Positions 7,961 to 17,168 of a stretch of DNA of 64,000 bases are shown here, one piece after another. The number at the start of each line of letters is the position of its first letter. Positions within the stretch are counted from its first letter, which is position 1. The notes under the pieces were generated by a model, which saw only the letters and a program-made list of their open reading frames with translations, was not told the origin of the DNA and made no database searches. The position numbers and the translations under genes were made by a program. Source of the stretch: Flavobacteriia bacterium (GTDB lineage Bacteria; Bacteroidota; Bacteroidia; Flavobacteriales_D; Crocinitomicaceae); the NCBI GenBank assembly GCA_016183815.1, contig JACPDW010000008.1:1-64000 (forward strand), given 5' to 3'.

Positions 7961-8884
7961 ATGGATTTACTCAAACAACTTACTCAAATACCAGGAGCAT
8001 CATCTGACGAATCTAAAATCAAAGAATTTATTTTACAATACATTCAAAATAATCAGAATAATTGGAAAGTTAAACCACAAATTCATCTTTCAGAAGATTT
8101 TCAAGATGCTTTTTGTATCACTTTTGGCAAGCCAAAAACAGCGGTTTTTGCTCATATGGATACAGTCGGGTTTTCCGTTGGATACCACAACCGATTAATA
8201 AAAATTGGTAGCCCAAAAATGAATGAAAAACATTTGTTAGTAGGAAAAGATTCGATTGGTGAAATTGAATGTGAAGTATTAATTATTGAAAACGAATATG
8301 GCTTTACTTATCAAGCGGTATATGAACGTGAGATCGAACGAGGAACAATTTTAACTTATAAGCCAAATTTTAAGGAAAGTAAATCGTATATTACAAGTCC
8401 ATATTTAGACAATCGTTTAGGTGTATGTAATGTTTTAAAACTTGCAGAAAATTTAGAGAATGGGGCTATAGTTTTTTCTACTTATGAAGAACATGGAGGA
8501 AATACCGTGTCTTATATTGCAAAATATTTAAAAAAACACTTTGGAATTAATAGAGCATTAATTTCTGATATTACTTGGGTTACAGAAGGGGTTTTGCATG
8601 GAGGCGGAGTTGCTATTTCAATGAGAGATTCTGGATTGCCAAGAAAAAAATATTTAAATGAAATAATTGAATTGGCAAAAAAATCTGGTATCCCATTTCA
8701 GTTAGAAGTAGAATCATCAGGTGGTAGTGATGGCACAATGATTCAAAAATCTGAAACAATAATGGATTGGGTTTTTATTGGTGCACCAGAAGATAATGTT
8801 CATTCTCCAGAAGAAAAAGTTCATAAAAAAGACATCGAGAGCATGTTGTCGATGTATCACTATTTAATGAAGAAAATAGGTTAG
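7961..8884 (+). CDS. M42/M20-like metallo-aminopeptidase
   Basis: A 307-residue co-catalytic metallopeptidase. It shows the first metal ligand motif AHMDTVG (about 67-73), the bridging Asp in SPYLDNRLGV (about 152), the catalytic Glu pair YEEHGG (about 175), a later ISDITWV metal-ligand region and the terminal His motif NVHSPEEKVH. Glutamyl aminopeptidases and related M42 enzymes trim peptides in the cytoplasm. It is slightly shorter than typical M42 proteins (about 340-360). It lies 17 bases after the sigma factor gene and is probably co-transcribed. Confidence 0.8.
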   Translation: MDLLKQLTQIPGASSDESKIKEFILQYIQNNQNNWKVKPQIHLSEDFQDAFCITFGKPKTAVFAHMDTVGFSVGYHNRLIKIGSPKMNEKHLLVGKDSIGEIECEVLIIENEYGFTYQAVYEREIERGTILTYKPNFKESKSYITSPYLDNRLGVCNVLKLAENLENGAIVFSTYEEHGGNTVSYIAKYLKKHFGINRALISDITWVTEGVLHGGGVAISMRDSGLPRKKYLNEIIELAKKSGIPFQLEVESSGGSDGTMIQKSETIMDWVFIGAPEDNVHSPEEKVHKKDIESMLSMYHYLMKKIG

Positions 8885-9053
8885 AAATTTAATTTATTAA
8901 TCCTAATTAAATCTGTGAAAAAAGAAATTAACAGACTTTTGAAAAAATAGTATAAAAAATCATCACTTTTCTATAATGAAAGGAGATGTGTTTTAATTCA
9001 TCAAAACAAGAATTCTTTTTGACATTTTTTATTTATAATTCAGAAATGAATTG

Positions 9054-9061
9054 TATTTTTG
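9054..9061 (+). promoter_or_regulatory. -7 promoter box for the THX gene
   Basis: TATTTTTG matches TAnnTTTG and lies 32 bases before the ATG at 9093. A matching -33 TTG at normal spacing is not seen, so only the -7 element is supported. Confidence 0.45.
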
Positions 9062-9092
9062 TAATCTGATTACTTAATTAATATTGATAAAC

Positions 9093-9347
9093 ATGGGAAA
9101 AGGAGATAAAAAATCGGCTAAAGGTAAAAGAGTGATGGGCTCTTATGGAAATTCTCGTAAAAGAAAATCTACATCAAGTATTCTTGTTAAAGAAGAAAAA
9201 CCTAAAAAAGTCAAAACAGTAGAAGCTCCTGCCGAAGCAGAATCAAAACCTAAAAAAACGGTTAAAAAAGCTGAAAGCACTGAAAAAAAAGAAACTAAAA
9301 AGGTGAGTGTTGTAAAAAAAACAACTAAAAAAAGTAAAGAAGAGTAA
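9093..9347 (+). CDS. Small ribosomal subunit protein bTHX with long Lys-rich tail
   Basis: The first 26 or so residues (MGKGDKKSAKGKRVMGSYGN..RKRKS) match ribosomal protein THX, a tiny 30S protein that fits in the head of the small subunit. I start it at ATG 9093 rather than the upstream TTG at 9084 because the family begins MGKGD. The remaining 58 or so residues are a low-complexity Lys/Glu/Ala/Thr tail, probably disordered. A terminator hairpin follows 8 bases after the stop. The THX assignment is secure; the role of the tail is unknown. Confidence 0.85.
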   Translation: MGKGDKKSAKGKRVMGSYGNSRKRKSTSSILVKEEKPKKVKTVEAPAEAESKPKKTVKKAESTEKKETKKVSVVKKTTKKSKEE

Positions 9348-9354
9348 GTTTTAT

Positions 9355-9380
9355 AAAGTCACTAACGAGTGACTTTTTTT
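9355..9380 (+). terminator. Rho-independent terminator after the THX gene
   Basis: AAAGTCACT (9355-9363) pairs with AGTGACTTT (9368-9376) around AACG and continues into a T run. It separates the THX gene from serC, which starts 22 bases later. Confidence 0.8.
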
Positions 9381-9402
9381 ATTTTAAAAAATTTTATAAG
9401 TT

Positions 9403-10470
9403 ATGAAACATAATTTTGGAGCTGGTCCCTGTATTTTACCACAAAATGTTTTTAAACAAGCCGCTGAGGCAGTATTAGATTTTAATGGATTATCCATTTT
9501 AGAAGTATCACATCGTCATAAGGATTTTGTGGCTGTTATGGATGAAACACTTTCATTAGTGAAAAAAGCACTAAATGTACCAGAGAACTATTCTGTGATT
9601 TTTCTACAAGGAGGTGCTACGCTTGGATTTACAATTTCTGCATTAAATATGCTTAGAACACATAATAAAGCAGCGTATATCAATACAGGCACTTGGGCTT
9701 CTGGAGCAATAAAAGAAGCTAAAAAAGTAGGTATCGAAGTTGATGTGATTGCCAGTTCTGAAGATAAAAACTTTAATTATATACCAAAAAACTATAGTGT
9801 TCCAAATGAGGTGGATTTTTTACATTTCACTTCAAATAACACTATTTATGGTACTCAATATCATCATTTTCCTAAAACTAGTGTGCCTTTAGTTTGTGAT
9901 ATGTCTTCCGATATTTTTTCCAAAGAAATTAATGTGGAAGATTTTGATTTAATTTATGCTGGGGCTCAAAAAAATCTTGGTCCAGCTGGTGCAACTTTAT
10001 ACATTGTTAAAAACGATGCTTTAGGAAAGTCAACAGCTAAATTTTTACCAAGTTATTTTGATTTGAAAGCTCATGCAGAAAAAGAATCCATGATGAACAC
10101 TCCACCCGTTTTTTCTATTTATGTTGCCATGTTAAATCTTCGTCATTTAATTCAAAATGGGGGAGTTAAAGAAAAAGAAAAAGAAAATAATCAAAAAGCG
10201 GACTTATTGTACAATGAAATTGACAGCAATCCTTTGTTTTTTGGTACAGTTGAAAAAGAAGATCGTTCAAAAATGAATGTTTGTTTTAAACTACATAATG
10301 AACAATTAAGTGCTTCATTTGATGAAAAATGGAAAAGTGCTGGAATTGTTGGAATTCCTGGACATAGATCGGTAGGTGGCTATAGAGCTTCTCTTTATAA
10401 TGCACTTCCATTATCAAGTGTTCAAGTTTTAGTTGATGTGATGCATGATTTTGCTCAAAAAAATGCTTAA
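9403..10470 (+). CDS. serC: Phosphoserine aminotransferase
   Basis: A 355-residue class V aminotransferase that converts 3-phosphohydroxypyruvate and glutamate to phosphoserine, the second step of serine synthesis. Diagnostic stretches: the N-terminal NFGAGPCILP, SHRHKDF, the PLP-phosphate region LQGGATLGF, the PLP lysine in YAGAQKNLGPAG (K190), and the C-terminal GHRSVGGYRASLYNALP, where the Arg residues bind phosphate and carboxylate. It is directly followed by serA (18 bases), so the two enzymes of the pathway form an operon. No serB is nearby. Confidence 0.96.
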   Translation: MKHNFGAGPCILPQNVFKQAAEAVLDFNGLSILEVSHRHKDFVAVMDETLSLVKKALNVPENYSVIFLQGGATLGFTISALNMLRTHNKAAYINTGTWASGAIKEAKKVGIEVDVIASSEDKNFNYIPKNYSVPNEVDFLHFTSNNTIYGTQYHHFPKTSVPLVCDMSSDIFSKEINVEDFDLIYAGAQKNLGPAGATLYIVKNDALGKSTAKFLPSYFDLKAHAEKESMMNTPPVFSIYVAMLNLRHLIQNGGVKEKEKENNQKADLLYNEIDSNPLFFGTVEKEDRSKMNVCFKLHNEQLSASFDEKWKSAGIVGIPGHRSVGGYRASLYNALPLSSVQVLVDVMHDFAQKNA

Positions 10471-10488
10471 TCTTTAAATTTTAAAATA

Positions 10489-11457
10489 ATGAAAATTTTA
10501 GCTAACGATGGAATCTCCGATGAGGGTAAAAGAGTACTTCAAAAAGCAGGATATACAGTAATTACTGATAAAGTACCTCAAGAACAGATTATTCAATTTA
10601 TTCAAAAAGAACAGGTTGATATGTTATTGGTAAGAAGTGCAACAAACATTAGAAAAGAAGTAATTGATGCTTGTCCATCTCTTAAATTGTTAGGAAGAGG
10701 TGGCGTTGGAATGGATAATATTGATGTGAGTTATGCTAAAGAAAAAGGTTTGATGGTAATAAATACTCCTTCATCATCATCTCAATCAGTAGCTGAACTT
10801 GTGATGGCTCAACTTTATTCAGTGTCACGATTTTTAAACGATTCGTATAAAAATATTGATAAAGAAGATTTTTCTGTTTTGAAAAAAAGATATGCCAAAG
10901 GTATCGAATTGAGAGGAAAAACAATTGGAATTATCGGTTTTGGTCGAATTGGACAGTCATTGGCTTCTTATTGTTTGGCTAGTGGAATGAAAGTGTTGGC
11001 GGTAGATCATAATGAAAAAATTTGTAAAATTCCAATTGATATTGATGGTGTTTCACCTTTATTCACTGAAATTCAAACTCATAAAGACTTAAACGAAATA
11101 TTACCAAAATGTGATTTTTTATCTATTCATGTTCCTAAACAGTCAGATGGAAAAGCGGTCATTACAAACAAAGAATTTTCTTTAATGAAAAAAGGTGTGA
11201 GAATTGTAAATTCAGCTAGGGGAGGGGTGATTGATGAACAAGATTTAATCAATGCTATTGACGATGGCACTGTTTCATTTGCTGCTTTAGATGTTTTTGA
11301 AAATGAACCTAATCCAAAAAAAGAACTGCTTAATCATCCACAAATCGCATGTACTCCACATATTGGTGCTGCAACTTTAGAAGCACAAGATAGAATTGGT
11401 CTTGAATTAGCGGATATAATTATTCAACATTTTGGAAAAGTTAAGGTGATGTCATGA
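10489..11457 (+). CDS. serA: D-3-phosphoglycerate dehydrogenase (short form)
   Basis: A 322-residue D-2-hydroxyacid dehydrogenase. The NAD-binding motif is GIIGFGRIGQSLA (about 145-157), with catalytic Arg in NSARGGVID (about 243), Glu in ENEPNP (about 272) and His in CTPHIGA (about 289). It lacks the C-terminal ACT/ASB domains of long PGDH, as in many Bacteroidota. It oxidises 3-phosphoglycerate to the substrate of SerC, encoded just upstream. Its TGA overlaps the ATG of the next gene (ATGA). Substrate specificity rests mainly on the serC neighbour. Confidence 0.92.
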   Translation: MKILANDGISDEGKRVLQKAGYTVITDKVPQEQIIQFIQKEQVDMLLVRSATNIRKEVIDACPSLKLLGRGGVGMDNIDVSYAKEKGLMVINTPSSSSQSVAELVMAQLYSVSRFLNDSYKNIDKEDFSVLKKRYAKGIELRGKTIGIIGFGRIGQSLASYCLASGMKVLAVDHNEKICKIPIDIDGVSPLFTEIQTHKDLNEILPKCDFLSIHVPKQSDGKAVITNKEFSLMKKGVRIVNSARGGVIDEQDLINAIDDGTVSFAALDVFENEPNPKKELLNHPQIACTPHIGAATLEAQDRIGLELADIIIQHFGKVKVMS

Positions 11458-12098
11458 ATTTTTTAGACGAGAAATTAGAAAATTATACTCAAACTCATTC
11501 TGATATAGAACCCGAATTATTAAAAAAAATAAATAGGGAGACCAATTTACATGTTTTAAAACCACGTATGTTAAGTGGGCATTTTCAAGGAAGATTATTG
11601 TCCATGATTTCCAAAATGTGCAGCCCAAAAAATATTTTAGAAATAGGAACATATACAGGATATTCTGCCCTTTGTTTAGCAGAAGGATTGCAAAAAGAAG
11701 GCCAAATTACTACAATTGATAACAATAAAGAATTGGAATCGAGAGTAAGATCTTATTTTAATGAATCAGAATATTCTAAAAAGATAAACTATATTGTTGA
11801 AGATGCTTTAATTACCTTAAACAAAATTGATTTAAGTATATTTAACCTTGTATTTATCGATGCAGACAAAACAAATTACCTTAATTATTACCAGATATTG
11901 ATGGATCAACTTCAAACAGGAGCAATAATTTTAGCTGATAATGTGTTGTGGTCGGGAAAAGTTTTGGATAATATTAAAGAAAATGATGAAGAAACAAGAA
12001 ATTTAAGAGCATATAATGAAACCATTCAAAACGACGATAGAGTAGAGAATATCTTACTTCCAATTCGAGACGGAATTATGCTTTGTAGAGTGAAATAA
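11454..12098 (+). CDS. Class I SAM-dependent O-methyltransferase
   Basis: This 214-residue protein of the COMT/CCoAOMT-like family has SAM motif I EIGTYTGYSALCLAEGL (about 62-78), the acidic FIDADKTNY (about 137-145) that usually carries a divalent metal, and ADNVLWSGKV (about 160-169). These enzymes methylate small catechol-like or other hydroxyl acceptors; the substrate here is unknown. It is translationally coupled to serA by an ATGA overlap and followed 9 bases later by a thioesterase gene. Confidence 0.88.
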   Translation: MNFLDEKLENYTQTHSDIEPELLKKINRETNLHVLKPRMLSGHFQGRLLSMISKMCSPKNILEIGTYTGYSALCLAEGLQKEGQITTIDNNKELESRVRSYFNESEYSKKINYIVEDALITLNKIDLSIFNLVFIDADKTNYLNYYQILMDQLQTGAIILADNVLWSGKVLDNIKENDEETRNLRAYNETIQNDDRVENILLPIRDGIMLCRVK

Positions 12099-12107
12099 TT
12101 TATTATT

Positions 12108-12578
12108 ATGAGTCGAATAGAAGAAAAAGTTGTTGTTTCAGCACCACATATACTTCAAGAACATCCTATTATTCAATTGTATCAAGAGAATAATCAATTT
12201 GGAAAAAATATTGGTATTCATTTTAAAATTATAGATAGAGGTTTGGTGGAATATTATGGTCAAATAATTGAAAATAAATTAGCTACACCTATAGCAGCCC
12301 ATGGTGGATTTACAGCCAGTTTATGTGATGGAGCTTTAGGAATTGCTGCTTTAACCTTAGTTGCTGAAAATAATCAATTGGTATCTACTGTTGAAATGAA
12401 CATTAAATTCCTAAAACCAATTTTATTATGTGATAATTTAAAAGCAATTGGAAAAGTAATTTCAGCTGGAAAAAGAATAATTTTTTCAGTTTGTGATGTT
12501 TACAATCAAAAAGAGGAACTTGTGGCTCATGCTACGGGTACTTTTAATGCGTATCCTATTGATAAATCAAAATACTAA
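12108..12578 (+). CDS. PaaI-like hotdog-fold thioesterase
   Basis: A 156-residue single hotdog domain with the PaaI/YdiI-type active-site segment AAHGGFTASLCDGALGIAAL (about 63-82) on the central helix. It probably hydrolyses an acyl-CoA. It lies between the O-methyltransferase and DinB-like genes with short gaps, in the serC-serA transcript. The substrate cannot be predicted from the sequence. Confidence 0.83.
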   Translation: MSRIEEKVVVSAPHILQEHPIIQLYQENNQFGKNIGIHFKIIDRGLVEYYGQIIENKLATPIAAHGGFTASLCDGALGIAALTLVAENNQLVSTVEMNIKFLKPILLCDNLKAIGKVISAGKRIIFSVCDVYNQKEELVAHATGTFNAYPIDKSKY

Positions 12579-12595
12579 ATTAAAACTTAAAGAAT

Positions 12596-13096
12596 ATGAA
12601 ATTAAAAGAAAAATATTTAGATGAGGTAATAAGAGAAAGCAAAGCAACAAGAAATTTATTAGCTTTAGTTCCAATGGAAAAGGGAGACTTCAAACCTCAT
12701 GAAAAATCTATGAGTTTAAGTCAATTAGCACGACATGTAGCTGAAATTCCAGGATGGTGGAAAGAATGTTTGTTGCAAGATGAATTAGATTTTGCAAAAG
12801 GTGAATATGTGCCAAAAAAAGTTGAAAACTTAGAAGCATTGTTAAGTCTTCATGATGAAGTAATTGAAAATGCAAAAAAAATATTGACAGAGGTAGATGA
12901 TTCTGAGTTTTCTAAGAATTGGACAATGAGAAATGGTGAATTGATATTCTTTACCTTAACAAAAGATGAAGTTGTTAGAACATGGTGTTTAAATCATTTG
13001 TACCATCACAGAGCTCAATTATGCGTATATTTGAGAATGTTAGATATAGCTTTGCCAAGTATTTATGGGCCAACTGCTGACTTACAAAACATGTAA
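12596..13096 (+). CDS. DinB-family four-helix protein
   Basis: A 166-residue DinB/YfiT-like metal-binding bundle. The three His ligands appear in LARHVAEIPGWW (about 46) and in the paired NHLYHHRAQL motif near residue 137-141. Members include thiol transferases and uncharacterised proteins; some associate with stress responses. It is the last gene of the serC-led cluster, ending before a convergent gene. The molecular role is unknown. Confidence 0.82.
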   Translation: MKLKEKYLDEVIRESKATRNLLALVPMEKGDFKPHEKSMSLSQLARHVAEIPGWWKECLLQDELDFAKGEYVPKKVENLEALLSLHDEVIENAKKILTEVDDSEFSKNWTMRNGELIFFTLTKDEVVRTWCLNHLYHHRAQLCVYLRMLDIALPSIYGPTADLQNM

Positions 13097-13209
13097 AATA
13101 TTAATGTCAAGTTTAATTGTTGAATTTTTTTGTACTAAATATTATCCAATTATTTTAGTTATATTTGATATAATAAATTGATATTCTGCATCTTATCCTT
13201 AAAAAAATA

Positions 13210-14745
13210 TTATTCTTTAATAAATTTAGTAATCATATCTTTAGAATTATTATTTAATTTGATGAAATAAACTCCATTTTCAAAGTTTTGAACATCAATT
13301 TTTTGTTTATTCAAAGATAAATAATCATGAAGAACTTCTTCTCCTAATAAATTATAAATAGATATTTCATAATTCTGATTAGATGATGAGTTAAAATATA
13401 ATTCATTTTTAGTTGGATTTGGGTAAAACGCCAATTTATTAGCAAACAAATCATTGGTGTTAGTTAAAGAATCGATGTTGTATCTTGCCAAAGCAAAATA
13501 TTGTTTTGAACCATCATAAGTACTTCCACATACAATCAATTTTCCATCTGTTTGAAGTTTCGAACAACTTATATTATCATTACTTTGAAAATAATCTGTA
13601 CTTATAAATCCGTTTTGACCAAATGATTCATCTATAACACCATTTGGGCTATATTTTGAAATTCCAAAATCTGTATATCCATTATTAACAGTATTTCCAC
13701 AAGCAATTATTGAACCATTGTATTGAATTTCTATTTCATGAATTGCGTCATCAAATGAAGTCCCAAAGTCAGTATGAACCATTCCATTTGTCCCAAATGA
13801 TGTATCTAATTCACCATTGGAATTGTATTTAGCTAAAGCAAAATTTATATTATCAAATGTTGAATCAAAAAATCCACCAACTATAAGCGCATCATTTGTT
13901 AAAACCTTCATATCATTTAAAAAATTATTTTGTGAATTGCCCATATCAGTTGTGACTTTAAAGTTAATTCCACCAAAATCCTCATTAATAGAACCATCAG
14001 AATTAAATGAAACCAAAGCAAAATCATTGTCATTTCCATTTGTTGCATTTCCTGCGGCTATAATTTTACCATTTGAAAACAGCCCTATACTAAAAACTTC
14101 ATTATATCCTGTTACAACTTCTCGAATAACAATTCCATCATTATCAAAAGTTGTATCAAAACTTCCATCTTGGTTTAAACGAGCCACAGAAAAAGACCAA
14201 AAATTACCCGTTTTAGCTGCACCGCCTAAAATGATTTTATTATCTGGTTGGACAGCTATTGAATTAAAATGAATTCCTGAAGTGCTTGCATCATTTAAAA
14301 TAATTCCAGATCCATTAAAAGAATTATCTAAAGTTCCATCATTATTATATCTAGTGACAAAATAAAATGGTTGAAGCGAATTTGTAGTGTTGCCTGTCAA
14401 AATAATTTTACCATCATTCTGAATGTAAATATCTTTTACAAGTTCAGACTCATTTCCTAAAGATTGTATGACAACACCATTCAAACCAAATGTATTATCT
14501 AAAGTTCCATCACTATTATACCTTACAATAACAACATCTTCATAATTACTAACATAACTGTAACCTGCAGCTACAATTTTACCATCCAATTGAAGTTCAA
14601 CACAAGTTATGCCATCAATATAATTACCAATATTGGTGCTTACTTTACCATTGGTTCCAAAAGAATTGTCTAAATAGCCTACTTGTGAAAAAATTGAAGT
14701 TAATGATAAAGAAAATAATAGAAAATTAAAATAAAGTAGTTTCAT
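13210..14745 (-). CDS. Secreted delta-60 repeat protein with T9SS sorting domain
   Basis: About 511 residues from ATG 14745, chosen so that the signal peptide MKLLYFNFLLFSLSLTSIFSQ is at the N-terminus. Six to eight delta-60-type repeats of about 55-60 residues follow, each with a pattern like YNxDGTLDNTFGxNGxV and a G(K)IIxxG strand, expected to make a beta-propeller-like fold. The C-terminal 75 or so residues (FYPNPTKNELYF..ENGVYFIKL) are a type A T9SS sorting signal, so the protein is exported through the outer membrane and released or attached. It has a convergent neighbour on one side and a gap before the heme A synthase gene. Confidence 0.88.
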   Translation of the reverse strand: MKLLYFNFLLFSLSLTSIFSQVGYLDNSFGTNGKVSTNIGNYIDGITCVELQLDGKIVAAGYSYVSNYEDVVIVRYNSDGTLDNTFGLNGVVIQSLGNESELVKDIYIQNDGKIILTGNTTNSLQPFYFVTRYNNDGTLDNSFNGSGIILNDASTSGIHFNSIAVQPDNKIILGGAAKTGNFWSFSVARLNQDGSFDTTFDNDGIVIREVVTGYNEVFSIGLFSNGKIIAAGNATNGNDNDFALVSFNSDGSINEDFGGINFKVTTDMGNSQNNFLNDMKVLTNDALIVGGFFDSTFDNINFALAKYNSNGELDTSFGTNGMVHTDFGTSFDDAIHEIEIQYNGSIIACGNTVNNGYTDFGISKYSPNGVIDESFGQNGFISTDYFQSNDNISCSKLQTDGKLIVCGSTYDGSKQYFALARYNIDSLTNTNDLFANKLAFYPNPTKNELYFNSSSNQNYEISIYNLLGEEVLHDYLSLNKQKIDVQNFENGVYFIKLNNNSKDMITKFIKE

Positions 14746-14913
14746 AGAATAAAAGTTTAACAATTAATATTATATAACAAAAGTAATTAATTTTTTAATA
14801 CAATTTTTTTTTTCTGATAACTTGAATTTCTTAACTAAAATTTTTTTCTATGATCAATTAATTGGATAAAAAACTATAATTAAAAATTCGAATAAAATAT
14901 ATAATTTAATAAG

Positions 14914-15945
14914 TTAATCGTTAACTTTTTTATTTGCATAAAATAAATAAGTGGCTTGCAAAACCAGTAAAATTGCCATTGCTTGATGAACTGAAGCTAA
15001 ATGAATTGGCACACGATATATTATTGTAAAAATACCCAACAACACCTGAACTAGCAATAAAATTAGAAAAATTTGAATCTGTTTAAAAAACAAAGATTGA
15101 ATTTCCCTTTTTCTATAATAAAAATAAGAAATAAGCACAAAAGTCAAAAACAAAATTCCAATTGTTCTATGAACAAATTGAACGGCAGTGGTGTCTTCTA
15201 AAAAAGCCATTAATCCCTTTTCTTTAATTGCGAGAAAAAAACTTTCAGGTATCCAAGAGTCGCCCATTTTAGGATAGGTATTATAAAATAAACCAGCTTT
15301 TAAACCAGAAACAAATGCCCCGTAAGTAATTTGTGTAATCAATAAAATAAAAAAGACAATAAAAAATGTAGAATGTTTTGAAGCTTTGCTTATTTCATTT
15401 TTACCATTTTTGTAAAAAATACTAACATAAAATAAGAGTGAAAGCAAAAACAAAGCACTTAATAAATGTGCAGCCAGTCGATAGTGACTTACATTTGGAT
15501 TATCAACTAAACCACTTTTAACCATAAACCAACCTAAAAACCCTTGAAATAATCCAAAAGCAAAAATCCATAAAAGGGCTTTCATTAAGTTTTTACTAAT
15601 TTTCTTTTTAACAATAAAATAAATGAAAGGTAAAATAAAACAAATACCAATAAATCTAGCTATTAAACGATGAAGATATTCCCAAAAATATATTTTTTTG
15701 AAGTCTTTTAATTCGAAATGACTGTGTTTGTATTTAAATTCAGGTGAAAATTGATATTTTTCAAATTCTTTTACCCATTCTTTTTCACTAAGAGGTGGTA
15801 AAAAACCTGTAATTGGTTTCCATTCTACCATTGAAAGTCCTGAATGAGTTAAGCGTGTAATTCCACCTATAACTACCATCAAAGAAATTAGAATAAGTCC
15901 TAAAATCAACCAACGGTAAACACTTTTTGAATAATTTTCAGTCAT
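14914..15945 (-). CDS. ctaA: Heme A synthase (CtaA/COX15 family)
   Basis: A 343-residue membrane protein with about eight helices and the paired His motifs of the family: LHRLIARFIG (about 91) and VHRTIGILF (about 258), plus GGITRLTHSGLSMVEWKP near the N-terminus. COX15/CtaA oxidises heme O to heme A for cytochrome aa3 oxidases. The long form with the WKPITGFLPPL loop resembles COX15-type proteins. Its start overlaps the end of the MOT1-like transporter gene by 8 bases, indicating co-expression. No oxidase genes are in the window. Confidence 0.9.
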   Translation of the reverse strand: MTENYSKSVYRWLILGLILISLMVVIGGITRLTHSGLSMVEWKPITGFLPPLSEKEWVKEFEKYQFSPEFKYKHSHFELKDFKKIYFWEYLHRLIARFIGICFILPFIYFIVKKKISKNLMKALLWIFAFGLFQGFLGWFMVKSGLVDNPNVSHYRLAAHLLSALFLLSLLFYVSIFYKNGKNEISKASKHSTFFIVFFILLITQITYGAFVSGLKAGLFYNTYPKMGDSWIPESFFLAIKEKGLMAFLEDTTAVQFVHRTIGILFLTFVLISYFYYRKREIQSLFFKQIQIFLILLLVQVLLGIFTIIYRVPIHLASVHQAMAILLVLQATYLFYANKKVND

Positions 15946-17095
15946 TTTTAAAAAAAGTAAAATAAGAAGAAGAATAATGTAAAATTGTTCCGACTATCAT
16001 TGAAATCAAAAATCCATAAGGTATTCCAGCGGAAATTAAAGCGATGATTAAGCCGACATACAATTCTTTTTTTGAATGAGCTAGATGTTTTATCAATGCT
16101 AATAATCCTAAGGACTCAAAAAATAAGATTACACCGAGAACAGACAAAGGCATAAAATCGTAAAAATGCTCTAATCCACGACTAAAAAATAATCCTAATA
16201 AAATAAAAAACGAGCCATAAATTATTAATGAACCTCCTGTTCTTGCACCAAAATTATAATGTCCGACTAAACCACCTGAACCATGACAAACGGGAATTCC
16301 TCCAAAGAAGGGTGAAACAAGATTCATGAAAGAATAAGTGTAAGAAATTTTTTGAATACCAATTTTTTTTTCTGGAAAATAATCTTTAACAATTTGATGA
16401 CTTGCAAGAATAGAGTTCCCTAAAGACAAAGGTATTTGTGGTAATGCCAAGAGTAAAGTTGCAGGTAAAATCAATTCAATTTTTGGAATTTGGAAAATAG
16501 GTAAATGCAATTGAACATCATTAAACACAGAAAAAGCCAAGGCATAATCTTTAAATATAGAATAAATTATTCCAATTCCAAAAATAAAAAAAGCTGGTGG
16601 GTATTTTCTGTTTCCCATAAAATAAAGTGCCAAAACAAAACACATAATCAGTAAAAATATATCCAAATAATTTCCAATGTTGGGTAAAATATATTTTGTT
16701 ACCGCAATTTGTGCTAAACTGAGACCTAATCCAATTTGAATGCCTCTAACAACCACTAATGGAATTATTTTATGGATAATTTTTATTAAACCAGAAAAAC
16801 TTAAAAATAACATTATAAAACCTATGATGAATCCTGCAGTATAAATCATATCACCTTGAATATTGCCAGCAATTACAATTGTAGCCACCGCTTTTAAAGG
16901 TTGAACTGCCATTGGAACACCATAAAGAAAAGCAGTGATACACTGCATTATCCCATACAAAATACAAATTGAACCTGCATCTGCATCAGAAACGGCAATC
17001 ATTCCTAAAATTAAAGGGAAATCTGTTCCAATATCGCCAAAAGCACCAGAAAATTCATTGCGATCAAAACGTATTCTTTCCGAAATCCACGACAT
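15938..17095 (-). CDS. MOT1/SulP-like molybdate or sulfate transporter
   Basis: A 385-residue membrane protein with about 11 helices. It carries the MOT1-type signature stretches: FSGAFGDIGTDFPLILGM (about 15-32), YGVPMAVQPLKAVA (about 58), LPQIPLSLGNSI (about 218) and PVCHGSGGLVGHYNFGARTGGS (about 268-289). MOT1 proteins take up molybdate, and close relatives are annotated as sulfate transporters, so the ion is uncertain. It overlaps the heme A synthase gene by 8 bases. Confidence 0.83.
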   Translation of the reverse strand: MSWISERIRFDRNEFSGAFGDIGTDFPLILGMIAVSDADAGSICILYGIMQCITAFLYGVPMAVQPLKAVATIVIAGNIQGDMIYTAGFIIGFIMLFLSFSGLIKIIHKIIPLVVVRGIQIGLGLSLAQIAVTKYILPNIGNYLDIFLLIMCFVLALYFMGNRKYPPAFFIFGIGIIYSIFKDYALAFSVFNDVQLHLPIFQIPKIELILPATLLLALPQIPLSLGNSILASHQIVKDYFPEKKIGIQKISYTYSFMNLVSPFFGGIPVCHGSGGLVGHYNFGARTGGSLIIYGSFFILLGLFFSRGLEHFYDFMPLSVLGVILFFESLGLLALIKHLAHSKKELYVGLIIALISAGIPYGFLISMIVGTILHYSSSYFTFFKND

Positions 17096-17168
17096 AATTA
17101 AAGAAATTTTTTAAAAATCTTGTTTTATTTAGTGGACAAAATTACTCAAAAGATAGAAATGAAGTTAA

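Noticed and set aside
14745-14763. Longer N-terminus for the delta-60 protein
   Set aside because: It would add residues before a perfect signal peptide; ATG 14745 fits secretion better.
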